Shown: positions 25,680 through 37,240, numbered from the stretch's first letter. The stretch: DNA of 64,000 nucleotides from Cephalopachus bancanus (GCA_027257055.1 JAPVLO010000182.1:6386001-6450000), one strand, 5' to 3'. The notes: a model not told the origin generated them from the letters alone. Numbers and translations are program-made.

Positions 25680-26375
25680 GATGTCTGTTTTTTTTAGAGT
25701 AAATGTAACACTTTTGCAGAAAGCCTCAGTAAGCAGGGGATGAGCAAGGCGAGGAGAGATCAGGGTCCCTCAAGGTTGGGTCAGAGCCCCCTTGGCTTTT
25801 ATCCGCCTCGTCAAGTAGTGGGTCTGCTTGTGTCTATTTCTCTGCATCTCTCCCTGCACATCAGAGAATCCAGCTACGATTGTCAGACCGCTCCCTTACG
25901 TTCCTGCGGGGGGCTTGGCAGGGAGGGGAAAGGGCTCCCTATTTAGAAATTGCATTGAGATGGAAAGACAATATGACACATCGGCTTATGTCAAAGGAGC
26001 TCATTCTTCCCGCCTACAGCATTTGCAATTTCCTACCAAGGTTCAATTTTTTGGAAGAAAAATTATCACTTGATTTTAATTTCTTTTATTTGTAGCATAG
26101 CTCAACAGGACATGGCTGCTCAGGGCAGGCTGGGAGCCTGCCCCAGGGCAGAGACTTGGGCTGGGGGCAGGGGACGCGCACTTAACTATTTCTGAAGAAA
26201 GGAGGGCATAGGAGTGGGAGGCCTCTGGTTTCTGCCTCAAACCTCCTCCCCCTCTGCCTCTCACCCTGTCCTAGCTCCTCTTCCTGGTTCTGAGCAGTAT
26301 GGCCCGGGTGGGGGAGGGGCAGACTCTGGTTGCTCAGGATGAGGGGGAGGGGAACCCAGAAGTGAGTTGGGCATC

Positions 26376-26673
26376 TTTCTTTCTTTATTTATTTTATTGA
26401 GTTGGAGTCTCACTCTGTCACCCAGACTGGAGTGCAGTGGGCGCTCCCGGCCACCGCGGCCTCGACCTGCTGGGCTCCGGCGATCCTTCCGCCTCAGCCT
26501 TCCAAGGAGCCGGAATTACAGGCATGTGCTACCACGCCCGGCTGATTTTTTTGACTTACTGTAGAGATGAGGTCTCACTGCCCAGGCGGGTCTCAAGCCC
26601 GCGGGCTCAGGCAATCCACTCACCTCAGCCTCCCAAAGGCGTGGGATGACAGGCTGAGCCACCAAGCCCAGCT
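26376..26673 (-). mobile_element. Alu, young strepsirrhine type
   Basis: GTTGGGCATCTTT repeats on both sides; low divergence. Confidence 0.96.
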
Positions 26674-27246
26674 TGGTTGGGCATCTTTAAAACCACCCCT
26701 TCCTTCAGAGCCAGGAAAGGCTGCCCTATGGCCACCTTCTTCTCCCCACTGCCCCACGCCCAGCCTCCCCGTACCCCTCACATAAAATCCTGGAGTGATG
26801 TTGCTGGAACGAGACTCAACGAGCTCCTAACCCACCTTCAGATCAGGACAGCAAGCTCCAGATAGGGAATGTGACTGCCTCATGGCGGGCTTGGTGCATC
26901 AGGCCTAAGACCCAGGCCTCCGGGGCCCCATTCGGTACTCTTGTTTGCCACCACGCCGTGCTGACGGTCCACACTCCTTCTCTGCTCCCCGCCCCTCAAC
27001 CCACACTCAGAATGGTCTTTCTCAGAGCAATGGGATGGACGGGATGACTCACTTATTTCCATCTCCTTCCCTCCCCGGTTTGAGTGGGACACTGGTCACC
27101 CGAATTGGGTTTCTTCATGTGGAACGAAGCAAAGGCGTGTTTGGGAGCTAGGCTTGTGGGGAAAGAGGAAGTTTCCATCTTTATATGAGGAGTGTTTTCT
27201 GCTGTGTGTCTGGCCGTGCCACTACAGTGATATCAGCAATCGACCC

Positions 27247-27259
27247 GGGGGGGGGGGGA
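27247..27259. repeat. Poly-G run
   Basis: Homopolymer of about 13 G after CGACCC; a likely length-variable site. Confidence 0.9.
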
Positions 27260-28348
27260 GGAAAAAGACAATTAAGGTGAGGCTTTATCTTAATGCAAAA
27301 AAACAAAAACTTTGTAATGTCTCCTTCTGAATGTGTCCCTTTATATATACATGTGTGTCTCTGTTTCTCTGTATCTCTCTGTCTCATCCTCTGCCTCTGT
27401 GTGTGTATCTCTCTGTGTCTCGTCTCTATTGCGGTTTCTTCTCTCTGTCTCTCTCATCTGTGTCTCTCACACACCCTCACTCCTGCACTCCCAATGCAAT
27501 AGCTATTGACTGACCCGGGAGCCTGGCCCCTTCCTGCAGCCCTGCCAGGGCAGAACCTCCTTCGCACTGTGAGGCTGAGAAATGCCAGGTTCGGAGCGGC
27601 CGCCCGGGCACTAGAGACGCAGCAAAACCGCCTGCCAGTGTGGAGGCTGAATCCGGGAACAATGAGAAATTATCTGTTAATTCTCAGCTCCTGCCACCTG
27701 CTCTGCTCTGAACAAGCTCCTTTGCCTTCGGTGTAGATGCAAATTCCCCCACTCGATGTAAGTAAAATATTGATTTCCTGCATCACAGGCCCGGGCCCTT
27801 GGAAAGGTCCTGTGTTTTTCATTCTCTGCAAAGGCAAAGCAAGGCGCTTTGTTCTGCGAATTTCCCCAGGAACTCGAGAGGGGGAGGGAGAGATCGCCGC
27901 GGAGTGACAGAGTTGCCATAAACGCGGGCAGAGAGCAGTTCTTCTTTATTTGTATTTTACATAAACACAAACCGGCAGCTTCGGAAACTGCTAACGAGCG
28001 TGTCGCCAGGGGCCTCGGAGCTCCCATCCCTCCCGGGTACCGAGATCTTCTGCAGCGAGTGGTGGTGCCGGTGACGGAGGGACTTCTCCATCTGGGCTCC
28101 TCAGGTGGGCTTTCAGAAACACCAGCGAGGTGAATGGGGGTGTCAGAGCCGCGCCTGTTCTTGGGACAGCCACCTACACCTCCCGCAGAAAGGTGGCCGG
28201 GAGGCTGTAGTGTCGCCGGCCCCATGCCTGCTCGTGGCTCCCGCCTGAGTCCCTGGTCCTCCCCTATCACGGGCGCCAGGGGTCAGGGTGGAACCGGCGA
28301 ACCTGCCCCAACCCCCAACCTTCACCCTACGGTGGCAGCAACTGGGGC

Positions 28349-28369
28349 TTCAGCACCGCGGACAGAGCC
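28349..28369 (+). promoter_or_regulatory. RE1/NRSE-like REST binding site
   Basis: This 21-base site begins TTCAGCACCGCGGACAG. It agrees with the canonical RE1 consensus at 19 of 21 positions; the differences are G for A at position 10 and A for C at position 18. Both half-sites are present with normal spacing. It lies about 1.45 kb upstream of the SYT6 start codon, within the CpG island. REST represses neuronal genes in non-neuronal cells through RE1, and many synaptic genes carry such sites near their promoters. Occupancy is inferred. Confidence 0.8.
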
Positions 28370-29088
28370 AGGGCGCGCCTCGGGGCGGGAGCACCGCCTG
28401 GCTGGGCTCAGGCCTCGGCTCGGCCCTTGGCGCCCAGGGCACTGGCGGCCCGGGGATCGCAAGTCCAAGGGCCAGCTGGCGCGGATGGCGCAGATGGCGC
28501 GCAGTGGAGACCGCCAGGAGTCGGGGCTCCGAATCTCCTCCCCCCGGAACGCGAGTCACCGCCCGAGTCACTTCTGATTAGCGTGTTCATTAGGAGGAAA
28601 GACCCTCCTCCCCCACAGCCACCCGGGCACACACCAGCCCCGCGATTTCCGGAGGCTCCAGCTGAAGTTTCCTTTCTGGCTCCGGGAAAGCGAAGGGACC
28701 CGAGTCTGGAGCTTCCGGCGAGCTCCACACGGGAAGGGCCACCCCGACAGGTGGAGACGCGGCACCTCGGTGACCGCGCGCTGCGGGGCGGCGCTGCCCC
28801 CACGGTGGCCAGAGATCTCCAGGGCTGAGCGAGGCGCCTGGAAGCTCCCCGGCCAATCTGCTCCTGGGCTTCCCTCCACGGTTCCTGAGTGGAGCTCGAC
28901 TTTGTCTAGCCTCAGTCCTCCCGTTTAGTTTTCTGTCTTTCCAGCCCCTGAGACGCTTGATGAAAAGGCACAAGCTCCCTGGAGGTGTCGCACCGAAGCG
29001 GGGAGGTGGGTCGGCGGGGAACTGAGCGCCCTCTTGGAATGCCCACCCCCCGCCCCCCATCCCTATTCGGCAGAAACTTTCCCCTCCC

Positions 29089-29134
29089 GTTGCCATGGAG
29101 AGAGACGGCCGCTGCCTCCCGTCGCCATGGCAAC
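29089..29134. promoter_or_regulatory. RFX X-box with nearby half-site
   Basis: GTCGCCATGGCAAC at 29121-29134 fits the RFX X-box pattern GTNRCC-N2-RGYAAC perfectly and is nearly palindromic. A second GTTGCCATGG at 29089-29098 keeps one half-site. RFX factors bind such sites in ciliary, neuronal and testis gene promoters. The pair lies about 670 bases before the SYT6 start codon. Function is inferred. Confidence 0.6.
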
Positions 29135-29639
29135 GTCCGGGTACCACGGCCCGCAGCATTGCCGGGCTCGGAAAGTCTTCTTGCAGTTCGCATGGGCCGG
29201 CCGCCTTGGGGTCTTCCGCCTCCGAAGCTGGGACTCGGGGCGAGTGACTAAACTTCTGTCGTCGGGAGCCTTGGCCAAGGTCCTTCCGGCCCCGGCCTGG
29301 TCATCCCCTCCTTCTGTTACGGGGTTATCTATTTCTCGGCCACTTGTGTGGCACGTGGCAGTTCGCCCGGTGTTTTCACAAACACTCTCTCTCTATCCCC
29401 AGGGAGTCCGGGAAGCACTCGAAATCTTTATACCTCTTTTGCGGAGAGGAAAATTGGGCGCAGAGAGGCCCAAGGTCACCCCAGGCAGGGAATGCGGGGC
29501 AGGAACCCGGACCCTTCCGCGGCCTTGCGACCCTCCACGATTCGGGACAGCCGGGCGCCCCCGCCTCGAGCCCTCCCGGACCCAGGCCGGTCCCCGAGTG
29601 CGGAGGGGGCGGCCGCCAGGCGCCAGACTTGCCAGCTGC

Positions 29640-29720
29640 CGCGGGGTGCCACGTGAGGGGCGGGGACCCTGCGGGGAAGCGATTAAAAGCAGCACGGAGC
29701 CGCAGGGGGCCGCTGCGGGA
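29640..29720 (+). promoter_or_regulatory. Candidate SYT6 core promoter
   Basis: Within 150 bases upstream of the start codon are a CACGTG E-box (29650-29655), an overlapping GC-box (GGGGCGGGG, 29657-29665) and an AT-rich ATTAAAA element (29682-29688), the only TATA-like motif in this GC-rich block. If ATTAAAA acts as a TATA element, transcription would start near 29710-29720 and give a 5' leader of about 80 bases. The motifs are visible; their use is inferred. CpG-island promoters often use several dispersed starts. Confidence 0.45.
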
Positions 29721-29796
29721 GGGTCTTCTTGAGCCCGCCTCGCCCGGCCGCAGCGCGGGTTCGAGCGGCTGCGCGGCAGGCCTGGGCGTCTGGGGC

Positions 29797-29959
29797 ATGA
29801 GCCGGGCGTGGGGCGCCGGGGGGCCTCGGTGCCAGGAGGCGCTCGCGGTCCTCGCCTCGCTGTGCCGGGCCCGGCCGCCCCCTCTCGGGCTGGACGTGGA
29901 GACTTGCCGGAGCTTCGAGCGGCAGCCCCCCGAGCGGAGTCCGAGCGCGGCCGGCGCAG
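29797..29959 (+). CDS. SYT6: SYT6 coding exon 1 (synaptotagmin-6 N-terminus)
   Basis: The first coding exon runs from an ATG in the CpG island to a GT donor (CAG|GTAACG) and encodes 54 residues plus the first base of codon 55. The peptide starts [20 protein letters not shown] and matches my recollection of the mammalian SYT6 N-terminus. Cysteines at residues 12, 23 and 37 lie before the transmembrane segment; in the SYT3/5/6/10 subgroup, N-terminal cysteines form disulfide-linked dimers (family knowledge). This part would be luminal or extracellular. The start is chosen because it matches family length and sequence and the donor phase fits exon 2 exactly. The open frame continues into the intron, but that extension is GC-rich read-through. 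An upstream untranslated exon cannot be excluded. Confidence 0.95.
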
Positions 29960-30430
29960 GTAACGGGAGGCCCGGGACCCTCCTCCTCCCCGGGCCCCTC
30001 CCCAGCTCCGGTCCCAGGAGCCCCGCAGCCTGGAGAGCGCACTCCGGCTCGGGATCCTGGGTGGCGAGCCCGGGCCCTGGCCCGCCGCCGGCAGAGCCGG
30101 GCGAGGTCCGAAGCGGCCCCGGGAGGCAGGGACCCGCTGCCGCGCTCCCAGGACGCGGCGCCCGGGGCGCGGGTTCCGGCGGGCGATGCGCCCGGAGAGG
30201 GGTCGCGGGCGGAGCAGGCGGCCGGGGCCGTCCGGCCGAGGAAGCGAGCTCGGCTCCCAGGGGGCGCCCGGGCCGGGGTCCCTCCGCGGCCCGCCGCCCG
30301 CTGTCGCCTCGCGCGGTGGGCGCGGGCGCCCGGTCTCTCGGGCGAAACTTGGGCGCGCGGCTGGCACGAGGGCTCCGCGCCGGGCGTCGCGGGCGGCGAG
30401 TCTCTTCCGCGTCCCCGCGGGGGCGGCGGC

Positions 30431-30452
30431 CGGGGCGGGGCGGGGCGGGCGC
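30431..30452 (+). promoter_or_regulatory. GC-box cluster / G-quadruplex motif
   Basis: Four GGGG(C) tracts follow one another, giving overlapping Sp1-type GC-boxes and meeting the four-tract G-quadruplex pattern on the non-template strand. The site is about 480 bases into intron 1. Confidence 0.5.
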
Positions 30453-31289
30453 GAGGTGCCGCGGCGAGCGCCCCGCCCCCCGCAGCTCGCCCCCGGCTCT
30501 CGGCTCGGACTCGCGGCCGGCGCGGCGGAGCCGGTGCCTCTCGCCGACTTCGCCGGGAGGCGCCCCCGCCCGCCCGCCCGCCCGCGCGGACCCGGCGCCG
30601 CCGAGCCCGGCGGGAGCCCGCGCCCGGTCGCGCGCGCCGGAGCGGTGAGTCCCGAGCCCGAGTCCCGGGGGCCGGCGGCGGGGGCTGCGGCGGGTCGGCG
30701 CGGCGCCGGCGCCGGCGCGGGCTCGACCTGCGGCCCCGGCCCCGCGGCCGCGCTCGCCCGCCGCAGGCCGGCCTGTCCGTCCCGGCGTCCGGGTCCCGGG
30801 CGGGAGGGAGCGCGGGGTCGCGCGCCCTCCGGGGGGCGGGGAGGGAGAGGCCCGGGGGGACGCGGAGTGGGGGTGGGGCGACCCGCCGGGACCCGGGCGC
30901 CGGGGTTCCTGGCGCTCCGCAGACTCACCCTCCCCCCGACCCCGCAGCGCCGGGCCTGGGGTCCGCGTCGCCGGCACGGGCACGCGGGGAGGGGGCCGCG
31001 AGAGGCGGCAGTGTGGCCCCCACGCGCCTCTCTAGGGTACGGCAAGCCAGGACCGGAGAGGCGGTTCCGGGAGCAGGTACAGGTGGGGTGAGGTCCCCGG
31101 CGGCCGCAGGTCCCAGGGCCCTGTCTTCACCGGAGTTAAGGGTCGGATCTAGAGAGGTAGGTTCCGGGTGGGGAACGAAGCCGTTAGGGGAGGGAGGCGG
31201 TGGGCCAGGGGGAGACGTGTGTGTGAGGGGGCTGTGTCCAGCCTCGGGTAAGTGGAGCCCACCTGAGCCCTATGAGGGTCGTAGGGGGC

Positions 31290-31296
31290 GCTGCTC

Positions 31297-31329
<33 letters not shown>

Positions 31330-31370
31330 GTCTCTCTCTCTCTCTCTCTCAATCTCTTTCTGTCTCTGTT

Positions 31371-31417
<47 letters not shown>

Positions 31418-31471
31418 GTCTCTCTCTCTCTCTCTCAATCTCTTTCTGTCTCTGTTTCTGTCTGTCTGTCT

Positions 31472-31512
<41 letters not shown>
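31290..31512. repeat. Polypyrimidine (CT)n tract with an 88-base internal repeat
   Basis: About 220 bases almost entirely C and T. A longer pattern containing TTTCTGTCTCTG and CAATCTCTTTCTGTC occurs twice, with equivalent points at 31319 and 31407. Confidence 0.95.
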
Positions 31513-31513
<1 letters not shown>

Positions 31514-32514
31514 CCTGGCAATGCTTAGTCAATGGGTTGATGACTGCAGCAGAAGGGACTGAGGTTAGACATCAAGAACTTTTTGGAGGGCGGTATGGTG
31601 ACGGCAGTCGGGAATCTTGGAGAGTCTCAGAGCAGACTGGACCCAGACTCTGGTTCTCTGGTGCCATCCCTTCCACCACCCACTTCCCCTTGCCCACCAA
31701 CACAGCGTTTGCCCCACGCCAGAGGGTCTTTTCCTGTCTCCCCCCACCCCCCAGCTTCATTTCATCTTTTCCGCCAATGATTCTGCCCAGGAGGGACCTT
31801 GATGCTGGTCCTGACCCTTCAGAGCCTAGAGGGTGAGGACACACCTGCAGCATTCCACCTGGATGCAAACTGCCCCTCCAATCTGTCCAGGGCAGAAACG
31901 CTGAGGGTGGGGCAGGGGTGACTGGAGGTGGGGGGGTGTAGGTGTGTAGCACATCCGGGCAAGGAGAACACGGGTGTTCAGACAGGTGCCTGGATGGCCA
32001 GAGCGAAGGTGAGGGAGAGAGTTGTCAGCCCAGATGAACCAGTACTCTTCCTTGCCGGTTGCTTCAGAAGGTGACTTGGTGTTGCCAGCCCTGGAAAACT
32101 TTAACTTTGGCTACTGAGTCACAAGCCCCAAGAAGTCCGGGGGGGTCCAGCCTGGAGACTGAAAGGGATAGGGGAGGCCGAAGGGACCCTTTGATGACAG
32201 CCAAAGAAAGAAAGTGGTTGAAAGTGTCATTGAGATCTTGAGGATTCAGGTGACCACAGGGTCTGGGGAGAGGCATTCAGGACCAGGCCCCTGGGTGTCC
32301 CACTTCCTATCCTGCTCCCCGTATCCCCGAGCTGCTACCTGGGTCCAGATTCTCCATCCAGAGAAGTGCCGGAGCTTTTCTTGTACTGCAGTTGTCTGAA
32401 AAATGCAAGTGGCTAGAGCGTGACCAGCTCTCTTTACCATTTTATGTTTCCCCGCCTTCCTCCTGTTCTACGTCTCTGGCTTACAGATTTCTAGTAACAC
32501 CCTGAGATTCAGCA

Positions 32515-32640
32515 ACTGAGATTCAGACTCCACCGTCATTTACTGTGATCTCCTATATGCCAGGGACTGTGCTAGGAATTGCAGAGCAAATCTCAGTTCA
32601 TTAAACCCTGTCTTGGAAATACCTGTCCACAAAGTGTCCT
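32515..32640 (-). mobile_element. L2/MIR-type relic
   Basis: TATGCCAGGGACTGTGCTAG is the CORE-like end shared by reverse L2 and MIR copies; short and diverged. Confidence 0.45.
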
Positions 32641-33934
32641 GACTAGAAGCAAGTTCCCCTTTTTCTTTGAAAGCCCCGAAAACACAGGGTCTGCTTTGCT
32701 CCCTAATACGCTCAAGTGTACGTGAACAGGCCATTCTCTGTCTTTTCCTGTGTCATTTGCCTTGTGGAAGTGAATGAACTTTCTCCATAGGCCAAGTTGC
32801 AGGGGGTCAGGTGTGGTGAGTGTGGGTTCTGAACTTAAGGTTCAGAATGTTCCAGAAAATGCAGGAACCTGACGGGAGCCCCCGAGCTTCCCTGCCCCTC
32901 CTCAGCTGGCAGCCAGGAGTGGCCATTCTCCAGCTTACCTGTGGCCGTGAGAGGGATGTGGTGTCTGTTCTCTTCGCTAGTGACTGTGGAGATAGTCTGG
33001 GATTTAGCCACCTGGCTCTGAAGTGGCCTTTGCAACATGGAAATATTTTCCCTGCTTGTGACAGCAACTGACATGCACAACGTTTCATTAAAACACAGAG
33101 TCCACTCCCTCACTCCCTCCCACTGGAAGAAAAAAGTTCTGCAATTTTTTGCCTTTTTTGAGCAAAGCTGCAATGCAATGCACAACCCTTTAGCACCCAT
33201 GGAGATGACATTCTGACTCTAGGGTGTTTTGAGCGTTAGGATTCCAGAAGCAGGGTCTAGCTTCCGGGAGTTGCAGAGCCCTTCGATGGTTTTCTAGAAG
33301 TTCTCTTTTCCCTCTGACAGCGGGAACTCCATGGTAGTTTCAGTGTGCTCCGTCCCACCAAGCTCTGTCCAGAAGATATGCTCTCTTCTCACTGCCTGAA
33401 CCTGGCTTGTCTTCCCTGTCTGCAGAGTTGGGGGTCTAACATGTGGCTGCAGATAGTTAGGGCTGGCATTAGGGCATCTGGATCAAACCGGGCTTCTTTA
33501 GGGTCTGTGTAGGGTTGTCTGGAGTTGGAGAAAACTTAGCAAGCGAAAGTCCTCACTCAGCTAGGGGGCACCCCCACTTGTCTTGCTTGGGGAAAGAAGC
33601 CTTTAAGGACTCATCCACACGCAGGAACTGAAATCGGAGGTGCCTTTGGAAGCAGGCGCCAACAGGGCTTCCAGATGTGGATGATCCGAGCTCAATGCCA
33701 CTTCCCCCTCCCTCCCTTCTCTTTTAGGAGCACTAAACTCTCTTTCTTGGTTCCTGAGGACCCATGTGGGCCCCTCCTCTTACTAGTTGCAGCTATAAAT
33801 AGGAACATGGAGGGAAAAGAAGCTTTGGCTTTCTGTCTCCCCGCCCCTCCACCCTCCAGCCTTAATCCTGCACTCAGGGGGGCCACATGACCTGACCCAT
33901 CAGGCAGAAAGGTACAGTTGCCATCTGCCAAAAT

Positions 33935-34320
33935 AATAATATTAATAATTGCTAAATGAGTGCCAATACTCGGTTGGCCATAACACTCCACATTAGTCTC
34001 CAATTTATCTCTGAGTCCCCTAATGACAGTGGAAGGAGGCGCCCAGTCATAACGCTTGGTGCGGCCGTAATTAGCTTGGCATTGTCTCTCCTCATCACAG
34101 CGTTTTCAGGAGCATTAATTCCTTCTGTGTTTGGACTCTGCTAATTATCCCCATTGGTGGCTCAGCCTGGATCTCTGAAAGAAGGGAAGGAAGGAAAGGC
34201 CCTTTGCTCCCTCTCTCCACCAGCCCTGAATTTTAATTACACCCAATTCTCCTAATAAACTTACTAGCCCCGGCAGAGCTTATTATTAACGGGCTATGTC
34301 TGTGAGCCTCAATACAGAAT
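33935..34320. promoter_or_regulatory. Candidate intron-1 enhancer (homeodomain motifs)
   Basis: Repeat-free, AT-rich DNA between GC-richer stretches. It has TAATTA at 34068-34073 and 34142-34147, ATTAATT at 34114-34120, TTAATTA at 34233-34239 and a CCAAT-type ATTGG at 34153. This looks like conserved non-coding DNA of developmental genes; conservation is not tested. Confidence 0.35.
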
Positions 34321-34333
34321 AGCCCTGACTCCC

Positions 34334-34334
<1 letters not shown>

Positions 34335-34372
<38 letters not shown>
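34335..34372. repeat. (CA)n microsatellite
   Basis: Uninterrupted AC dinucleotide run. Confidence 0.97.
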
Positions 34373-34374
<2 letters not shown>

Positions 34375-34671
34375 AGGTATTCCTCAGGGCTCTGGATGGG
34401 ACTTTTCCAGAAGCCACTGGCTATTTGACTGGTAGCTCACGGGCAACTTGCAGTGCCCACTTTCCGGGGAAGAAGAAATCAGGGGAGCAGGGTGGCAAGG
34501 AAGCCTGCCATAGTCTGACGTTATAATCACCAGGGTCCTGCCCAGCTTCAGGGGGTCAGGCAGAGAGTGAAAGATGCCCCCCATCCTCTCCTGAGCATAG
34601 CTAAGAAATGCCTCCCCCACTTCTCTGTCCAGCCTGGGACTACATCTCTTCAACTCGGCCTCCAGTCCCCT

Positions 34672-34895
34672 CAGATGCCTGAAAGTCTTAGGTTCAAATC
34701 CCAGCTCTTGTGTTTAACTCACTGTACCCTTGAACAAACTTGCTAACATCTCTACACTTGGTTTATTTATCTTTGAGAGGTGAATGCCCATTTCTTAGGA
34801 TGGCTGTAAAGCTTAAATGAGATCATGCGAAGGGCATGGTGCTTATCATGTAGACAATAAATGACAAATAATATGTTAGTATTAATATTAATAGT
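34672..34895 (+). mobile_element. MIR
   Basis: Forward MIR: TAGGTTCAAATCCCAGCTCT, GATGGCTGTAAAGCTTAAAT and GACAATAAATGACAAATAAT. Confidence 0.7.
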
Positions 34896-35639
34896 TCTGC
34901 CTAGAACCTCTTCCCTTCCCAGAGAAAATGCTGTTCTTCCAGGCTCTCGGCCCTCTGCGTCACAGGCTCTCGGTCTCTGGGCTGTGCTTTGTCTTTGTCT
35001 CTGTGTCTGCACGAGAGCTCCTGGCTGAGGCATGAGCACCCCACCGTCTGAGTGTGGACTGTTTCTGAGGACCTACAGCCACCCCAGGCCGTGAGGCCAG
35101 CCTGCTCTGGCTCTGGGGTGAGCAGACAAAATGGTCTTTTCTTTTTGCTTCCTCTTCCCAGTTTATCTTTGAAATTACAATCTGTTAGTGCAACGCCTGT
35201 TACTGTTAGAAAATGGATTTTCCTAACGTGGGAGCCCATTCGAAAAATGGGAACAATGGCAGGTGATAAGAACTGCTGATGAATTCTAACAGTATGGGTG
35301 GGGACAAGGGGAGGGGTCGCCACGGCTGCCTTTGGAGAAAGAAGGGTCTGTGGGAAGGAGAAAGACCTTGGTACGAACCCAGCATTTTATGGAAGAGAAG
35401 GGAGACCATGGACCATCACCCTGGCCAGACAGTCTCACTTAAGGTCCTACCCTGATGACTTTCCGGGGAATCTTAACTTCCCAAGAGGAAAGAGGGGCCC
35501 TAGGTCCCTCAGATGCTTTGCCCTCCCCTCGGTGCCTCCCTTCCCTGCCTCAGAGACCTAGCTCTGTGTCTGTTCTGCACACAGCAAACTCTTATCAGCC
35601 ACCAAAAAACAAAACATGAACAATAGTAGCAGCTTCCAC

Positions 35640-35835
35640 CTTGGGGCATTCACCAGGTACCAGGGACTGTGCTCAAAGTCTTAGCTTATTTAATATTTAC
35701 AGTGATTCTGTTAGGTAGGAGTAAGCAGATTCCTCGCTAAATAAAAGAGAAAACCAAGGTTTGTAGAGGTCAGATGAGCCGCTCAAGGTCATGCAGTGAG
35801 AAAGCAGTGTGGATGGTATGCACTCCACAGTTCTC
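35640..35835 (-). mobile_element. MIR
   Basis: Reversed MIR: GGGACTGTGCTCAAAGTCTT, TCTGTTAGGTAGGAGTAAGC and GCTCAAGGTCATGCAGTGAG. Confidence 0.7.
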
Positions 35836-36489
35836 GCACTGGTGCCCACCTGAGATGTCCACCCTGTTTTCTGAGCATCCGGTGAAGCCCTGTTTCCCAG
35901 CCAGGACTAAAAACCATGTTCTCCTGTACAAAGCTATGTCACTGGGGTACGTTGCCAGAGCCCAGTTGCATAGCTCGTTTCTCTCCCCGGGGCTTCTGGG
36001 TAATTGGCTACTGTGGTGCCAACCAGGTGTCCAAAGTACCGGAGCTTCTCTGATGCCTGAATGAAGATGTTTCGCAGTCAACACGGAGTAAAAATAACTT
36101 TGCGAGATCATAGAGTGTTCTCAATTGTAGGTTTTTCTTCCATAATCCTCTTACTCCTTTGGAATGTGTTCCTGTTCACATGCTGGCTGTTGATGATAAC
36201 GACAAAACAACTGGGAAAGTAGCAAGCAAATGAATGTTAACAGAAAAACTTAGAGATATGTGAGCTTTAATGTAGTACGTATTATGTCTTGAGGTACAGA
36301 GAGACCCGGCTATGTATGAAATAGTTATATTATTTCTGCTAGTAAGATTGTTCTCCATGTGTCACGATAAGATTAGAGTGATGTCTATTTATTAGTGTTC
36401 ATGGCTTGCAGGTGTTCTGCCTATTAAACAAACTTAAACACTAAAGGATCTTCGAAACGAGACTGGGCACAAGTAATTCTAATAAAAAT

Positions 36490-36705
36490 CGCTAAAATTA
36501 AGTATATTGCTTAACACTTTTGAGAGACTTTTGATCTCATTTACACTTCACGGGGACCCCATGAGGTAGATACTATTATTACCCCATTTTATAGATGAGC
36601 AAGCTGAGGCCGAGAAATGTTTTGTAGTTTGCCAAAGCTGCACAGTTTAAAGCCAGTGGAGGTGGACACAGAATGAGCCCAGTCTGACTCCAGGACAATG
36701 CTTCT
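36490..36705 (-). mobile_element. MIR
   Basis: Reversed MIR: ATGAGGTAGATACTATTATT, ATTTTATAGATGAGCAAGCT and CAGTCTGACTCCAGGACAAT. Confidence 0.8.
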
Positions 36706-36864
36706 TTGTCTGTAGCCTGAAAAGGAGATACAGAAAGAAGAGAGGAGGAAAGACTACACATCCTTAGGAAGTACTTTCCCTTTCTCAGAACGGTGCCAAG
36801 CACTTTCTTCCTTGCTGGAGGCTGACCATGCTCTTGTTCTGAGGCTAGTGTGTGGTATCAATAG

Positions 36865-37240
<376 letters not shown>

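Larger units (their letters stand above)
28000..31100. promoter_or_regulatory. CpG island around SYT6 exon 1
   Basis: This is a long stretch of very high G+C with many CpG dinucleotides, densest from about 29.5 to 31.0 kb, in contrast to the CpG-poor DNA on both sides. It is almost free of interspersed repeats, which is usual for a protected promoter region. It covers the presumed 5' untranslated region, coding exon 1 and the first kilobase of intron 1. Long open frames on both strands here are a by-product of GC richness. Confidence 0.9.

Noticed and set aside
27677..28270. 197-codon minus-strand frame upstream of SYT6
   Set aside because: Enters the CpG island; no known protein resemblance, no polyadenylation or splice context seen. 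A divergent non-coding transcript is possible but unsupported.
29344..30648. 434-codon + strand frame containing SYT6 exon 1
   Set aside because: Only the part from 29797 to 29959 matches SYT6; the rest ignores the clear splice donor and is CpG-island composition.
29376..31045. Open frames of 535 and 550 codons on the minus strand across exon 1
   Set aside because: They are GC-rich read-through with Arg/Pro/Ala/Gly composition, no family resemblance, and overlap the true SYT6 exon and donor site.
30186..31091. 301-codon + strand frame
   Set aside because: Same GC-driven absence of stops; no recognisable domain.
31013..31562. Ser-Leu repeat and Arg-Glu repeat proteins
   Set aside because: Pure translation of the CT dinucleotide tract.
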